22,076 nucleotides of DNA, taken from NCBI GenBank assembly GCA_964228885.1, contig CAXRCG010000190.1, positions 1 through 22,076 on the forward strand, in the 5' to 3' direction. The notes under the pieces are model-generated. The model made no database searches. It saw nothing but the letters and a program-made list of their open reading frames with translations, and was not told the DNA's origin. Position numbers and translations under genes: made by a program. Position 1 is the first letter of the stretch, and the number at the start of each line of letters is the position of its first letter. Origin of the DNA: UBA4582 sp964228885. Lineage in GTDB: Bacteria > Pseudomonadota > Gammaproteobacteria > Pseudomonadales > Azotimanducaceae. Of the stretch, positions 6,493 through 14,875 are shown one piece after another.

Positions 6493-6800
6493 GTATTCAG
6501 ACTTAATCGCTAAATCAACCGTCTGATCTTCAAGTTCTAAGCTTGTGCTTTTACCGTGCAATTTGTTCTTGGTAGCTATTCAACTCTGTTTGCAGGTTTT
6601 CGATGCGAATCCACTTGGTCTTATCGCCATCTCTACCAACACGCTAGCATTTTCGTTGTTAATTGAAAGGGGGCGCACTCGGCCAAAATGCACCAAAAAA
6701 AACGAGGTTTGTCATCAAGCAAGCAATCATTCTATACCCTGCTTAATTCCTCAAAGAATAATTGTTATGATCATTCGATTAACCACGATTTAAACAACCT

Positions 6801-8105
6801 ATGAGTGCAAAGCAATTCAATAACAACCTTATTTCTTTTTTGGATTCATCCCCCACGCCTTTCCATGCGGTTCAGGGTCTGACCAAGATGCTAGAAGGCG
6901 CGGGTTTCAGGGCTTTGAATGAACAAGAGCGCTGGCACCTTGGACCAGGTAAATATTTTGTTACCCGCAACGATTCATCAATTATCGCCTTCGTTCGCGG
7001 GAAAGATGACCCGGCGAGTACCGGCATCCGCATGGTTGGCGCTCATACCGACAGCCCTTGCCTTAAGGTCAAACCTAATCCGGGCATAGAATCTCACGGC
7101 TATTTGAACCTCGGCGTTGAGGTCTATGGTGGCGTCTTACTAAACCCCTGGTTCGACAGAGACCTTTCTATCGCTGGGCGGGTAACTATTCAGAATGCGC
7201 ATAAGAAAATTCAAAGTGTCCTGATAAATTTCGATCGCGCGGTTGCAACCATTCCGAGTCTGGCAATACACCTCGACCGGGAAGCGAACAAACAACGTTC
7301 TGTAAATCCACAAAAGGACATTCCACCCTTACTCATGTTAGCCGGTGAAAACCGAGCGTTCGAGGAATTACTTCGAGAACAGATTAAAAAGGAGCATCCT
7401 GAACTCGACGTAGCCAATCTACTCGGCTTCGAACTATCTTTTTACAATATACAAGGTGCCGCCATCACTGGCATGGCAAATGAGTTTCTCGCAAGCGCGC
7501 GCCTCGACAACTTACTAAGTTGTTTTACGGGAATCGAGAGTTTGTTGCACGCCGACGAAACGGTCACTAGCCTAATGATCTGCAGTGATCATGAAGAGGT
7601 TGGAAGTGCTTCCGCAGAGGGAGCAGAGGGCCCTTTCCTCAAAACAACACTCGAACGCGTGTTACCCAACAGGGACGACTACCATCGCGCTATTGCCAAA
7701 TCGCTATTGATATCGACAGATAATGCCCACGGTATTCATCCTAACTACCCTGATAAACACGACGCGAACCACGGCCCGTTGCTAAACAAGGGCCCTGTGA
7801 TCAAGATTAATGCCAATCAGCGCTACGCAACCAATAGTGAGACCTCAGGGTATTTCGTTTCTCTATGCACCGCCAATGATGTGCCGCATCAAACCTTCGT
7901 AACGCGAACCGATATGGCATGTGGCAGCACCATCGGTCCAATCACCGCAAAAGCGCTTGGCGTAAAAACACTCGATGTTGGCGTACCAACCTTTGCCATG
8001 CACTCCATAAGGGAACTGGCTGGTTCAGAGGACGCCTATTCACTCGGCCAGGTGTTAAAAGCATTCTACTCAGATACCGGGTCTCTGGGCGCCGCAGGCC
8101 AATAG
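6801..8105 (+). CDS. apeB: M18 family aminopeptidase (aspartyl aminopeptidase type)
   Basis: The product has 434 residues, typical for bacterial M18 aminopeptidases, which are cytosolic dodecameric metallopeptidases removing N-terminal acidic or other residues. It starts with the family N-terminus LISFLDSSPTPFHAV. The metal-binding motifs follow: GAHTDSPCLKVKP with His82, PWFDRDLSIAGRV with the Asp-containing strand, and CSDHEEVGSASAEGA with Asp263, Glu265 and Glu266. Further on are TDNAHGIHPNYPDKHD, NQRYATNSET, CGSTIGP and the last His ligand in PTFAMHSIRE. All blocks are in the expected order and nothing is missing. The ATG at 6801 fits the family start, though no clear Shine-Dalgarno is seen. 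It ends 18 bp from the convergent citrate synthase gene. Confidence 0.95.
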   Translation: MSAKQFNNNLISFLDSSPTPFHAVQGLTKMLEGAGFRALNEQERWHLGPGKYFVTRNDSSIIAFVRGKDDPASTGIRMVGAHTDSPCLKVKPNPGIESHGYLNLGVEVYGGVLLNPWFDRDLSIAGRVTIQNAHKKIQSVLINFDRAVATIPSLAIHLDREANKQRSVNPQKDIPPLLMLAGENRAFEELLREQIKKEHPELDVANLLGFELSFYNIQGAAITGMANEFLASARLDNLLSCFTGIESLLHADETVTSLMICSDHEEVGSASAEGAEGPFLKTTLERVLPNRDDYHRAIAKSLLISTDNAHGIHPNYPDKHDANHGPLLNKGPVIKINANQRYATNSETSGYFVSLCTANDVPHQTFVTRTDMACGSTIGPITAKALGVKTLDVGVPTFAMHSIRELAGSEDAYSLGQVLKAFYSDTGSLGAAGQ

Positions 8106-8123
8106 ACGTCCAAGGAACGAGTT

Positions 8124-9236
8124 TTATCCGCGCAACTCCCGGTATTTTGCACCGGTGTATTCCGCTTTTGGCCTGAAGATTCTATTATCTTGACGGTCTT
8201 CAATGAAATGTGCGAGCCAACCGACAGATCGTGCCATCGCAAACAACGCGGTAAAATAGTCGGCGGGAAAACCGAGAGCAACAAACACCGCGCCCTTGTA
8301 GTACTCAACATTGGCCCACAGATCTTTGCCACGCGCCTGCATTTCGATATTAAACTCAGTTTCGAGCGCTTGCAGTGTCTCGTAGAGGTTCTCAGCTGGC
8401 GTACCCATACAAAGGGACTTCGCCATAGGTTTCAAAATTAACGCTCTTGGGTCAACCACCTTGTATTCTCGGTGTCCCATACCCATCAACTTACCCTTTC
8501 GGGCAAGCAGATTCGACACAAAGGCTTTCGCATTCTTTGGACTTGCAGCCTCTCTTGCCGCCATCACTGCCGCCTCGTCTGCCCCCCCATGTAGCTCGCC
8601 CGAGAGAGCGCCTACACCGGCAGCCATAACAGCATTGATTGACGCCAAAGTGCTAGAAACACATTTACTGGCAAAAGTACCCGCATTAAAACTGTGCTCT
8701 AATTGCAATATCTGGGCAACCTTCAACACTTCGATGCTCTGTTCCTCGGCTGCTTCGCCACTGAACATCATTAGGAAACTTTCCAGATAAGACATTTCAG
8801 ATCGAAACTCTATGAGCGGCAGTCCTTCCTGAATTCGATGGTAGTAAGCTATTAACGTTGGGATTTTGGCAATTATCTGCAATCCCTGACTTATATCAGG
8901 ATCTAAGCTTGAAAAATTGACATCACTCATTTGTAACACTGGAATCATTCCCTGTAACATTGCCATGGGATGCAGCGTGCTTTGTAACGACCGAAGAAGA
9001 TTGACATCCGAATCGGACAAAGAACCGTGCAATGAAAGATATGTCTCCAAACTTAGACGTTGCTCGTCACTCGGCAAATCACCAAATAAAACAAGCCACA
9101 TCACAGCAACGTAGTCCTGTGATACAAGTGCATCGATTGGATATCCGCGATAAGTAAGCCGGCCAATTTCGCCCTCAACATTACTCACTTTTGTTTCGTC
9201 GACAACCACACCCTCCAGACCCTTTGCATAACCCAT
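8124..9236 (-). CDS. Citrate synthase family protein (short, type I-like form)
   Basis: The product has 370 residues, like the short citrate/2-methylcitrate synthases rather than the ~430-residue GltA. The frame shows GLEGVVVDETKVSNVEG, LTYRGYPIDALV, LEHSFNAGTF (His181, canonical HxxNxST), GELHGGADEA (His216), MGMGHREYKVVDPRA (His255) and ALFAMARSVGWLAHFIE. His216 and His255 are the catalytic histidines. The third catalytic residue, Asp in the usual NVDFYSG, is Glu311 here (ANVEYYKG). The family condenses acetyl-CoA or propionyl-CoA with oxaloacetate. Whether this paralogue makes citrate, methylcitrate or another product is open. The ATG follows a strong AAGGAGGG. It is divergent from a LysR gene, an arrangement that recalls Bacillus citA-citR, where the LysR protein represses the citrate synthase. 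Confidence 0.88.
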   Translation of the reverse strand: MGYAKGLEGVVVDETKVSNVEGEIGRLTYRGYPIDALVSQDYVAVMWLVLFGDLPSDEQRLSLETYLSLHGSLSDSDVNLLRSLQSTLHPMAMLQGMIPVLQMSDVNFSSLDPDISQGLQIIAKIPTLIAYYHRIQEGLPLIEFRSEMSYLESFLMMFSGEAAEEQSIEVLKVAQILQLEHSFNAGTFASKCVSSTLASINAVMAAGVGALSGELHGGADEAAVMAAREAASPKNAKAFVSNLLARKGKLMGMGHREYKVVDPRALILKPMAKSLCMGTPAENLYETLQALETEFNIEMQARGKDLWANVEYYKGAVFVALGFPADYFTALFAMARSVGWLAHFIEDRQDNRIFRPKAEYTGAKYRELRG

Positions 9237-9775
9237 GACATCCCTCCTTACGTATGTTGCCGTATATCGATTTAATTGATTACCAGATCAAAAACTAGGC
9301 TTACTGGTGTTAAAGATCAAATTAAACCTTTTCATCGCGCAATTAGCTCAGCTAATGGCCATCGGAAAAAATAAAAACACTCTGATTTTAGTGTATTGTT
9401 AACGTCACAAAACAACGAAGTTTAATCACTTGATACGGGTCAAAGAGGTTTTAAAAAAAGAGAGTTGTTGCAGAACCAGATAGAAAGTTCGAGAAGATCA
9501 AAATTATGCACTGCTGGCGGCAGCATTCTAACGACATAATTAATGCGACACCGAAACAGAGCGAACGGACGATAATTCGTTCAAAAATTTTATAACATGA
9601 ACAACTCTACTGACTCACTGAAGTATCGGCGGCTACAGCTCGATCAGAATCGTTTTCGCTGCGACGCTTTAGATCTGTTTTACCCAAAAACATGTCACCT
9701 ATACCAAGCCCATCGGATGCATCAGGTCACTCGGTTTGGATCTTTATAAAACATACCAGAGAGTAGGAGTTTAAT
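9237..9775. other. 539-bp divergent control region between the citrate synthase and LysR genes
   Basis: I find no gene here. It holds the strong citrate synthase ribosome binding site (9241-9247), a LysR-type palindrome at 9342-9356, a GAACG/CGTTC inverted pair in the 9560-9580 area, and AT-rich stretches on both sides. A 50-codon plus-strand frame from 9597 shows no family features. The length is unusual for this compact window, so multiple binding sites or a small RNA are possible, but I cannot show either. Confidence 0.5.
9342..9356. promoter_or_regulatory. Perfect inverted repeat, candidate LysR-family operator
   Basis: ATTAGCT (9342-9348) and AGCTAAT (9350-9356) are perfect inverted arms around one C. 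T9343 and A9355 satisfy the T-N11-A rule for LysR-type operators within a dyad. The site lies about 105 bp before the citrate synthase start, in the region shared with a divergent lysR gene, as expected for an autoregulated LysR target. Confidence 0.5.
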
Positions 9776-10666
9776 ATGTCCATACACATCGAAACTCAGG
9801 AGGTTCGGGTATTCAAGGCCATCTATGATGAGAACGGGTTCAAACGTGCTGCGGACAAATTATTCGTTACCCAATCGGCTGTAAGTCAGACCCTTGCAAA
9901 TTTGGAGCGAAAACTGGAAACCCCTCTCATGGAGCGAAATCCTCTGAAGCTCACAGAGTCTGGCATTCGATTCCTGAACTATGCTGAAGCTGTGCTGGGT
10001 GAAGAGCAGGGCGTGCTGACGGACATAAACAACATCAAAAATGGCATTCTTTCTACCCTGCTCCTCACAATGAATGGCACGATCAACGCAATTTATGGTT
10101 CGGAGCTGATCGAAAAATATTGCCAGGGCAGCCCACTGACAAAAATAAAGTTGAGCATTATGCCAAGCCGACAAATCATTACTGGTGTGGTATCAGACCT
10201 GTGGGAAGTTGGGCTCGGGCCATTTCAACAGAATATGCCGGTGCAACTCGAACTTGTGCCACTGTTTGAAGACACACGAAGTCTAACCATCAGTAATAGT
10301 CATCCGGACTTTGAAGGACTGCGGGATGACCCAGAAAAGCTCGCCAGACAAGTACCTCTTATCGTTTCCTACCTCGATGATCCTGACATGAGACCCGCCA
10401 TTGACAAACTCAGAAATTCATTTGGTACAATCTGGGAAATTAATGATCTGGATTTACGGATAAAACTGGTTGAGCAGGGTCTCGGCATGAGCTACCTCGA
10501 CGCAAAATTCACCCAACAGCGTCACACCAAAGATCAGCTCACAAGACTCGACTCGCTCACCTTTGCTAGCTTACCACTCACCTTCGGCCTATTTTACCGC
10601 AAGAAAAAACCGCTATCTTCCGGTGCTAAGAGATTCATTTCCTTGTGCGAAGATTTCCAATTTTAA
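9776..10666 (+). CDS. LysR family transcriptional regulator
   Basis: The product has 296 residues, the standard LysR length. The N-terminus carries the winged helix-turn-helix: VRVFKAIYDENGFKRAADKL, then the recognition part FVTQSAVSQTLANLERKL (about 30-47), then the wing PLMERNPLKLTESGIRFLNYA. The rest is the two-lobed effector-binding domain, about residues 90-290. It starts with ATG after AGGAG, 7-8 nt away. The divergent neighbour is the citrate synthase gene, the likely target, with a candidate palindromic operator between them. The stop lies 5 bp from the convergent ABC transporter gene. The effector cannot be told from sequence. By analogy to CitR/CcpC-type regulators a TCA intermediate is possible, which is inference. 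Confidence 0.93.
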   Translation: MSIHIETQEVRVFKAIYDENGFKRAADKLFVTQSAVSQTLANLERKLETPLMERNPLKLTESGIRFLNYAEAVLGEEQGVLTDINNIKNGILSTLLLTMNGTINAIYGSELIEKYCQGSPLTKIKLSIMPSRQIITGVVSDLWEVGLGPFQQNMPVQLELVPLFEDTRSLTISNSHPDFEGLRDDPEKLARQVPLIVSYLDDPDMRPAIDKLRNSFGTIWEINDLDLRIKLVEQGLGMSYLDAKFTQQRHTKDQLTRLDSLTFASLPLTFGLFYRKKKPLSSGAKRFISLCEDFQF

Positions 10667-10671
10667 AGAAA

Positions 10672-12189
10672 TCACTCCGCTAGTTGATTCTGAAGCATGT
10701 GAGGCTTGACCAACAGCCTCTCTAGCCTCTCGAATAGCAACTCCACAAATATCGCCAATACAGCAGCGGGTATAGCACCCTGCAAAATTAGTTCCGTACT
10801 GTTTAACGCAAGCCCGGTGACAATTGGCTCACCTAACCCACCCGCGCCGATAAAAGCTGCGAGCGTCGCCGTGCCAATGCTAATAACCGCTGCAGTTTTG
10901 ACGCCCGCTAAAATCGTGGGTGCAGCCATGGGCACTAACACGTGCCTCAACTGCTGGTAGCGGGTTAACCCTATCGCTTCAGCAATACTTTTGAGCAATG
11001 GGTCTATTGTAAGCAATGCTGTAATCGTATTCCTTAAAATAGGTAACAGTGAATATAGGAACAAGGCGACGACAGCGGGAACCTGACCGATACCAAACAA
11101 AGGTATCATTAATGCCAACAATGCAATAGAGGGGACAGTCTGCATCAGACCGGCTACATAGACTACGGCGCGCGAGAGGGGCGCAGACCTGAAGACCAAT
11201 ATGCCAAGGGGAAATCCGACCAAACAACCCAAGGCGAGAGCGATCGATGTGAGTTTCAGATGTACTAGCGTATTTTCGAGCAGTGACTCAGGGATTAAAC
11301 CCATGAGATCTTCGCCACCCGCAATGCGGGTAGCATCATGGGTCGTTATTTTACTTTCAGCCAAAAATTCACTTGCAACTTCAGCGAAACTCTTGCTGTC
11401 AATCACAACCCTAGCATTGAGTTCACGCATGAGCTGGTCATCTATTTTACCCGCAAGCTGATTGACCACCACCTTAACTTCTGCCGGCAACTCCTTTCTA
11501 ACAAAGGGCATACCTATGTACTGAGGGAAGTATTGTCGATCGTCTATCAGTGTTGTCAATTTATATCGTGGTAGATCACCATCGGTCGAATATGCGTCGG
11601 TGATGTCAATCTTGCCATCATCTATTGCCTGATAAGCTAGGCCATGTTCAATACCGGTCGGATTTTGAGTCAAACCATAAAGCGCAGATAAACCAGGCCA
11701 GCCGTCTTCTCTGTTCAGAAACTCTAGTCCAAACGCCACACGAAGCGCTGTCTGCTCTGATAGCTGGGATACACGCTCAAGCTTTAACCTCTTAGCCAGA
11801 GAATCCTTGAGAGCTATCGCATAAGTATTATTGAAACCAAAAGAATCAAGGACTTCGAGAGGAGAATCGTCAAGGAGTTGATTCAAACGTTCAGTCGAGG
11901 GTGATGAATCACTCACTTTGAGAATAGCTCGGCCGAGGGTACCAGAGTATTCCGGGTAAAGATCGATTTCGCCATTGCGCAACGCCTCATAACATACGAG
12001 CGTGCCACCTAGTCCAAACTTTCGTTCAACCTCATAACCTTTCGCCTCGAGCATTTGTGACAACATCTCAGACAAAAGATAGCTTTCATTAAAATTTTTA
12101 CTGGCAACGACAATGGTTTGTTTATCGGCTTGAGCAACGCCAGAGAAAAAAACCAAAATCATGAGTATAGGGCAAACCAACCAATTCAA
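10672..12189 (-). CDS. Osmoprotectant (glycine betaine/choline/carnitine) ABC transporter, fused binding protein-permease
   Basis: The product has 505 residues joining two parts usually made separately. Residues 1-21 are a signal peptide ending AQA. Residues 22 to about 280 are an OpuAC/OpuBC-type binding domain: TIVVASKNFNESYLLSEML, GLGGTLVCYEALRNGEIDLYPEYSGT and the DAYSTDGDL hinge region. From about 300 the frame turns into a membrane domain of roughly five or six segments with a permease EAA loop (EAIGLTRYQQLRHVLVPMA). The order is binding domain first, permease second. The fused chain would sit in the inner membrane with the binding domain outside. Its ATG overlaps the stop of the upstream ATPase gene by 4 bp (ATGA), so translation is coupled. 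The family imports quaternary ammonium compounds, and the exact ligand is open. Confidence 0.9.
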   Translation of the reverse strand: MNWLVCPILMILVFFSGVAQADKQTIVVASKNFNESYLLSEMLSQMLEAKGYEVERKFGLGGTLVCYEALRNGEIDLYPEYSGTLGRAILKVSDSSPSTERLNQLLDDSPLEVLDSFGFNNTYAIALKDSLAKRLKLERVSQLSEQTALRVAFGLEFLNREDGWPGLSALYGLTQNPTGIEHGLAYQAIDDGKIDITDAYSTDGDLPRYKLTTLIDDRQYFPQYIGMPFVRKELPAEVKVVVNQLAGKIDDQLMRELNARVVIDSKSFAEVASEFLAESKITTHDATRIAGGEDLMGLIPESLLENTLVHLKLTSIALALGCLVGFPLGILVFRSAPLSRAVVYVAGLMQTVPSIALLALMIPLFGIGQVPAVVALFLYSLLPILRNTITALLTIDPLLKSIAEAIGLTRYQQLRHVLVPMAAPTILAGVKTAAVISIGTATLAAFIGAGGLGEPIVTGLALNSTELILQGAIPAAVLAIFVELLFERLERLLVKPHMLQNQLAE

Positions 12190-12923
12190 TTGACACCCCC
12201 CTGATCAAAGAGTCGACTGACATATTCATCAACTGGGTTCAATTCAACTTCACTTACCGCACCTTTCTGAACAACCTCACCATCGCGAATAATCACAAGA
12301 TGCTCTGCCAGCTTTCTTGCTTCGCCCATATCGTGAGTCACAAGAATAACCGAGCGCTTTTCGATCCTCTGAAGGGTGACAAATTCATCCTGAATATTGC
12401 GTCGAGTGATAGGATCTAACGCAGAGAAAGGCTCGTCCAGCAACATGAGAGGCGGGTCTAACATCATCGCTCTGCAGAGACTTACCCTTTGTTGCTGACC
12501 ACCGGAGAGCATGTGCGGATATCGCTCAGAAAATTCGTCAGATAATGCCAACAGATCAAACAGCTCGCCGTAACGTTCGATTATCTTTTGATTTGACCAA
12601 CCTTCAAGACTAGCAACCAGCGTGATGTTTTCTCTAACCGTGAGGTGAGGGAATAGTCCGGCTCCTTGAACAGCAAACCCCATTGCGCGTCGCATACTTG
12701 GGAGGTTATTGTAATCTATCGGTCTGCCTGCTAATAAAACTTGACCAGCGTCCGGCACTACGAGACCATTTATCAAACGCAAGAAAGTTGATTTACCGCT
12801 TCCGCTTTCGCCCACAAGCGCGGTTGTCGCATCAAGAGGCAACTGAACTGAAACGCTTTTAATGACTGTCTTATCTTGAAACGTTTTGCTTACGTTCAAA
12901 AACTCGACGCATGAAGAAGACAA
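12186..12923 (-). CDS. Osmoprotectant ABC transporter ATP-binding protein
   Basis: The product has 245 residues with a complete ABC ATPase. It has Walker A GESGSGKST (38-46), the Q-loop in MGFAVQGAGLFPHLTVRENI, signature LSGGQQQR (139-146), Walker B LMLLDEP (159-165), the D-loop SALDP and the switch His in ILVTHDMGEA. It lacks the C-terminal CBS domains found in ProV/OpuAA. It is the energising subunit for the downstream fused binding protein-permease, with which it overlaps by 4 bp. The only in-frame start near the domain is TTG at 12923. A TAG lies three codons earlier, and the nearby ATG is in another frame. A promoter with an operator-like repeat lies about 50-85 bp upstream. Confidence 0.92.
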   Translation of the reverse strand: MSSSCVEFLNVSKTFQDKTVIKSVSVQLPLDATTALVGESGSGKSTFLRLINGLVVPDAGQVLLAGRPIDYNNLPSMRRAMGFAVQGAGLFPHLTVRENITLVASLEGWSNQKIIERYGELFDLLALSDEFSERYPHMLSGGQQQRVSLCRAMMLDPPLMLLDEPFSALDPITRRNIQDEFVTLQRIEKRSVILVTHDMGEARKLAEHLVIIRDGEVVQKGAVSEVELNPVDEYVSRLFDQGGVN

Positions 12924-12941
12924 AAATCGCTACCTGTACAG

Positions 12942-12957
12942 CCGGTTTACTAACCGG
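12942..12957. repeat. Inverted repeat in the leader of the ABC transporter operon
   Basis: CCGGTT (12942-12947) and AACCGG (12952-12957) are perfect inverted arms with a 4-nt spacer, 18 bp before the TTG start of the ATPase gene. In RNA this is a short GC-rich hairpin near the start codon. In DNA it could be an operator. Confidence 0.35.
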
Positions 12958-12974
12958 TAATGACTGTCGCATTT

Positions 12975-13009
12975 ACCTGAGTATAGGCGGATCAGGTGTT
13001 CCGATTCAA
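12975..13009 (-). promoter_or_regulatory. Putative promoter and operator of the osmoprotectant ABC operon
   Basis: On the minus strand TTGAAT (13009-13004) and TATACT (12985-12980) are 18 bases apart, a plausible sigma70 promoter starting near 12972. ACCTGA (12975-12980) and TCAGGT (12992-12997) form an inverted repeat overlapping the -10 box, and a third ACCTGA is at 13025-13030. A repressor binding here would block RNA polymerase. Confidence 0.45.
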
Positions 13010-13277
13010 ATTGGATTCAGCTGTACCTGATATGTATTTCTGATATCGATATCACCATGGTCCACACCACCCATCTTAACTATGCCAAGCAATGCAACCA
13101 AATTACCAATTGTTCCACTAATAAAGACAAGCTAGCGTCGTATTTATTTGGTCCTATCACAGAATGATTTGTTCGTCAGAGCATCGTTTATCGATGTCTC
13201 GAACCCGAGGCGCTTATTCTGAGGACAGGTTTAGAAAGGACACCGTCGACTTAACCTGTTGTTCCTGCGGGAAGAGC

Positions 13278-14687
13278 TTACAGCCAGTCGGTAATGTCAA
13301 GAACATACTGTTCAAGGTCATCAAGCGCAGCTTCGCCTCGCCCCTCAGCATTTAGCGCTGATATCCGGTCGAGCACACGCCTTCTTGCGGTATCACCTTG
13401 CCAGACAGACCTTCGGTAGGTGTTCCAGTTTTCCTGTTCAACTTTATCAAGCTCTGAGGGAAAATTACGCGCACGATAACGGAATAACATTTCTGGTAAT
13501 CGGTTATCTTGAAATGATTGACTAAAGCGCTTGAGATTCACCGGGGCACTGTTTCTCAACTCTGTCATAATTTGCTTGTCTGACGCAGCAAAGAATTCTC
13601 CCTGGTACAGCATCAAATCCGGATCATCGTGCTGCTCGAAACCTCCCTGAGAGATCGCATCTTGTATTTTCTCGACCACACCACTGGCTGTCTGTAATTG
13701 ACGGAGATGCGCCATACACCTTTCCAGATCGAGCCCCAGACGAGTCTCTTGGTTTTTGACGGTAGAAATAGGGGCAATCGCTGGGCAACGATTAATGTGT
13801 AGCGTCTTCAAGGCAATGCGTGTCTCCCCTTCTGCCAAATCTTCCTTGCGGGAAAACATCAACCGGTGCAGTTCATTCGGTCCAGCGTTCAGCAACGTAT
13901 CGGGAGTCTGCGATAAATCAAAACAGATCACGCCGTTTGGGTTAGTCGGATGAGCACAGATCGGTAGAATGATCGCAATACAGTTTTTAGCCGCGGGATA
14001 CATCGACGAGATATGAATAACCGGCTGTTTACCTAGCGGATAAAGTTGGCTTGTGACTTTCTTCTTGTTTCTCAATTCGAATAAAAAATCATAGAGCTTT
14101 GGCTGGGCCTGTCTTAGTTTTCTAGTGACATCGATAGTCGCCAATACGTCTGATACCGCATCGTGTGCAGATTCATGTCCGATACCATTTACCTCCGTCA
14201 GCTTTTCCAGTCGGAAGGTAGGTACATTCTGCTCGGTCCGTGGCCAAACGAACCCCTCTGGTCTCAGAGCCTGAGCCATCCGGAACAGATCAATCACGTC
14301 CCATCGAGAGTTTCCTCCTTGCCACTCACGAGCATAAGGATCCAAAAAATTTCGGTAGAGCGTGTGGCGGGTAAACTCATCGTCAAAACGCAGACTATTA
14401 AAGCCAGCGACACAGGTCCCTGACACGGAAAATTCAGCCAGGATATGTTCGATGAATTTCGTTTCCGTTAAGCCTTTATCCAACACCTCTGACATTTTGA
14501 TGCCGGTGACTAGAATTGCATCGGGCGAGGGAAGCACATCGTCTCCGGGCTTGCAAAATAGGTCTAGAGGCTCGGATATGACATTCAGATCCATATCGGT
14601 CCTGACCCCAGCGAATTGAAGCACTCTGTCTCGCGCAGGGTCTATGCCGGTGGTCTCGTAATCGTACCAGTAGATTGATTCAGCCAT
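13278..14687 (-). CDS. sbcB: Exodeoxyribonuclease I (3'-5' ssDNA exonuclease)
   Basis: SbcB degrades single-stranded DNA 3' to 5' and acts in recombination and mismatch repair. The start used gives 469 residues, the usual length. The DEDDh motifs are complete: Exo I WYDYETTG with Asp9 and Glu11, Exo II FNSLRFDDEF (96-105), and Exo III HESAHDAVSDV with His175 and Asp180. Residues from about 200 to 350 correspond to the SH3-like region, and the rest to the C-terminal helical region specific to ExoI. An upstream ATG at 14705 adds six residues. I prefer 14687 because MAESIYWYDYETTG matches the typical compact start of Pseudomonas-like ExoI. Neither start has a good Shine-Dalgarno. It is divergent from the SLC13 transporter gene. 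Confidence 0.95.
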   Translation of the reverse strand: MAESIYWYDYETTGIDPARDRVLQFAGVRTDMDLNVISEPLDLFCKPGDDVLPSPDAILVTGIKMSEVLDKGLTETKFIEHILAEFSVSGTCVAGFNSLRFDDEFTRHTLYRNFLDPYAREWQGGNSRWDVIDLFRMAQALRPEGFVWPRTEQNVPTFRLEKLTEVNGIGHESAHDAVSDVLATIDVTRKLRQAQPKLYDFLFELRNKKKVTSQLYPLGKQPVIHISSMYPAAKNCIAIILPICAHPTNPNGVICFDLSQTPDTLLNAGPNELHRLMFSRKEDLAEGETRIALKTLHINRCPAIAPISTVKNQETRLGLDLERCMAHLRQLQTASGVVEKIQDAISQGGFEQHDDPDLMLYQGEFFAASDKQIMTELRNSAPVNLKRFSQSFQDNRLPEMLFRYRARNFPSELDKVEQENWNTYRRSVWQGDTARRRVLDRISALNAEGRGEAALDDLEQYVLDITDWL

Positions 14688-14791
14688 AGTAGGATGATCA
14701 CACATCCGGGTTGTAGATCCAAAGCCAAATATAAGACCTTCATGGATGTCAAGAAACTGATATTTAATGGTTTCCCAAAATAACGTTTTAG

Positions 14792-14821
14792 TGGATGTCC
14801 TTAATTTGAGGTGTTTATAAT
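14792..14821 (+). promoter_or_regulatory. Putative promoter of the SLC13 transporter gene
   Basis: A perfect TATAAT lies at 14816-14821, preceded by TGGATG (14792-14797) at 18 bases, a weak -35. Transcription would begin near 14828. That is after the ATG at 14820 but before the GAGG at 14835-14838, which supports a non-AUG start for the transporter. Confidence 0.4.
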
Positions 14822-14875
14822 GTCTTTTTGTGCTGAGGCTGGTGTACCCTGATTAACCATAAGCTACTTTTTTCT

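Larger units (their letters stand above)
6241..6800. other. Divergent 560-bp intergenic region between the CGS-family gene and apeB
   Basis: This gap holds the minus-strand leader elements described separately: the structured RNA, terminator-like hairpin, Cys-rich uORF and a CGGGA/TCCCG hairpin at 6273-6289. On the plus strand it should hold the apeB promoter. TATGAT at 6766-6771 with a poor TTAATT at 6743-6748 is the best candidate. Short open frames here (plus 6545-6793, minus 6442-6561) lack convincing starts or family resemblance. Confidence 0.5.
12924..13277. other. 354-bp intergenic region between the ABC operon and exonuclease I genes
   Basis: Besides the promoter, operator-like repeats and hairpin listed separately, it holds a perfect 12-bp palindrome GATATCGATATC at 13042-13053. 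I see no gene and no clear terminator for the exonuclease I gene, which ends at 13278. A plus-strand frame at 13164-13355 runs into the exonuclease gene and looks like chance. Confidence 0.45.

Noticed and set aside
6442..6561. 39-codon minus-strand frame with TTG start in the CGS leader
   Set aside because: The peptide looks protein-like (ELEDQTVDLAIKSEY), but it has no ribosome binding site and overlaps the predicted RNA structure. Not supportable as a gene.
6545..6793. 82-codon plus-strand frame upstream of apeB
   Set aside because: No ribosome binding site, odd composition, overlaps the probable apeB promoter and the distal leader of the CGS-family gene.
9597..9749. 50-codon frame upstream of the LysR gene
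   Set aside because: No clear ribosome binding site or family resemblance; ends 27 bp before lysR. Probably chance.
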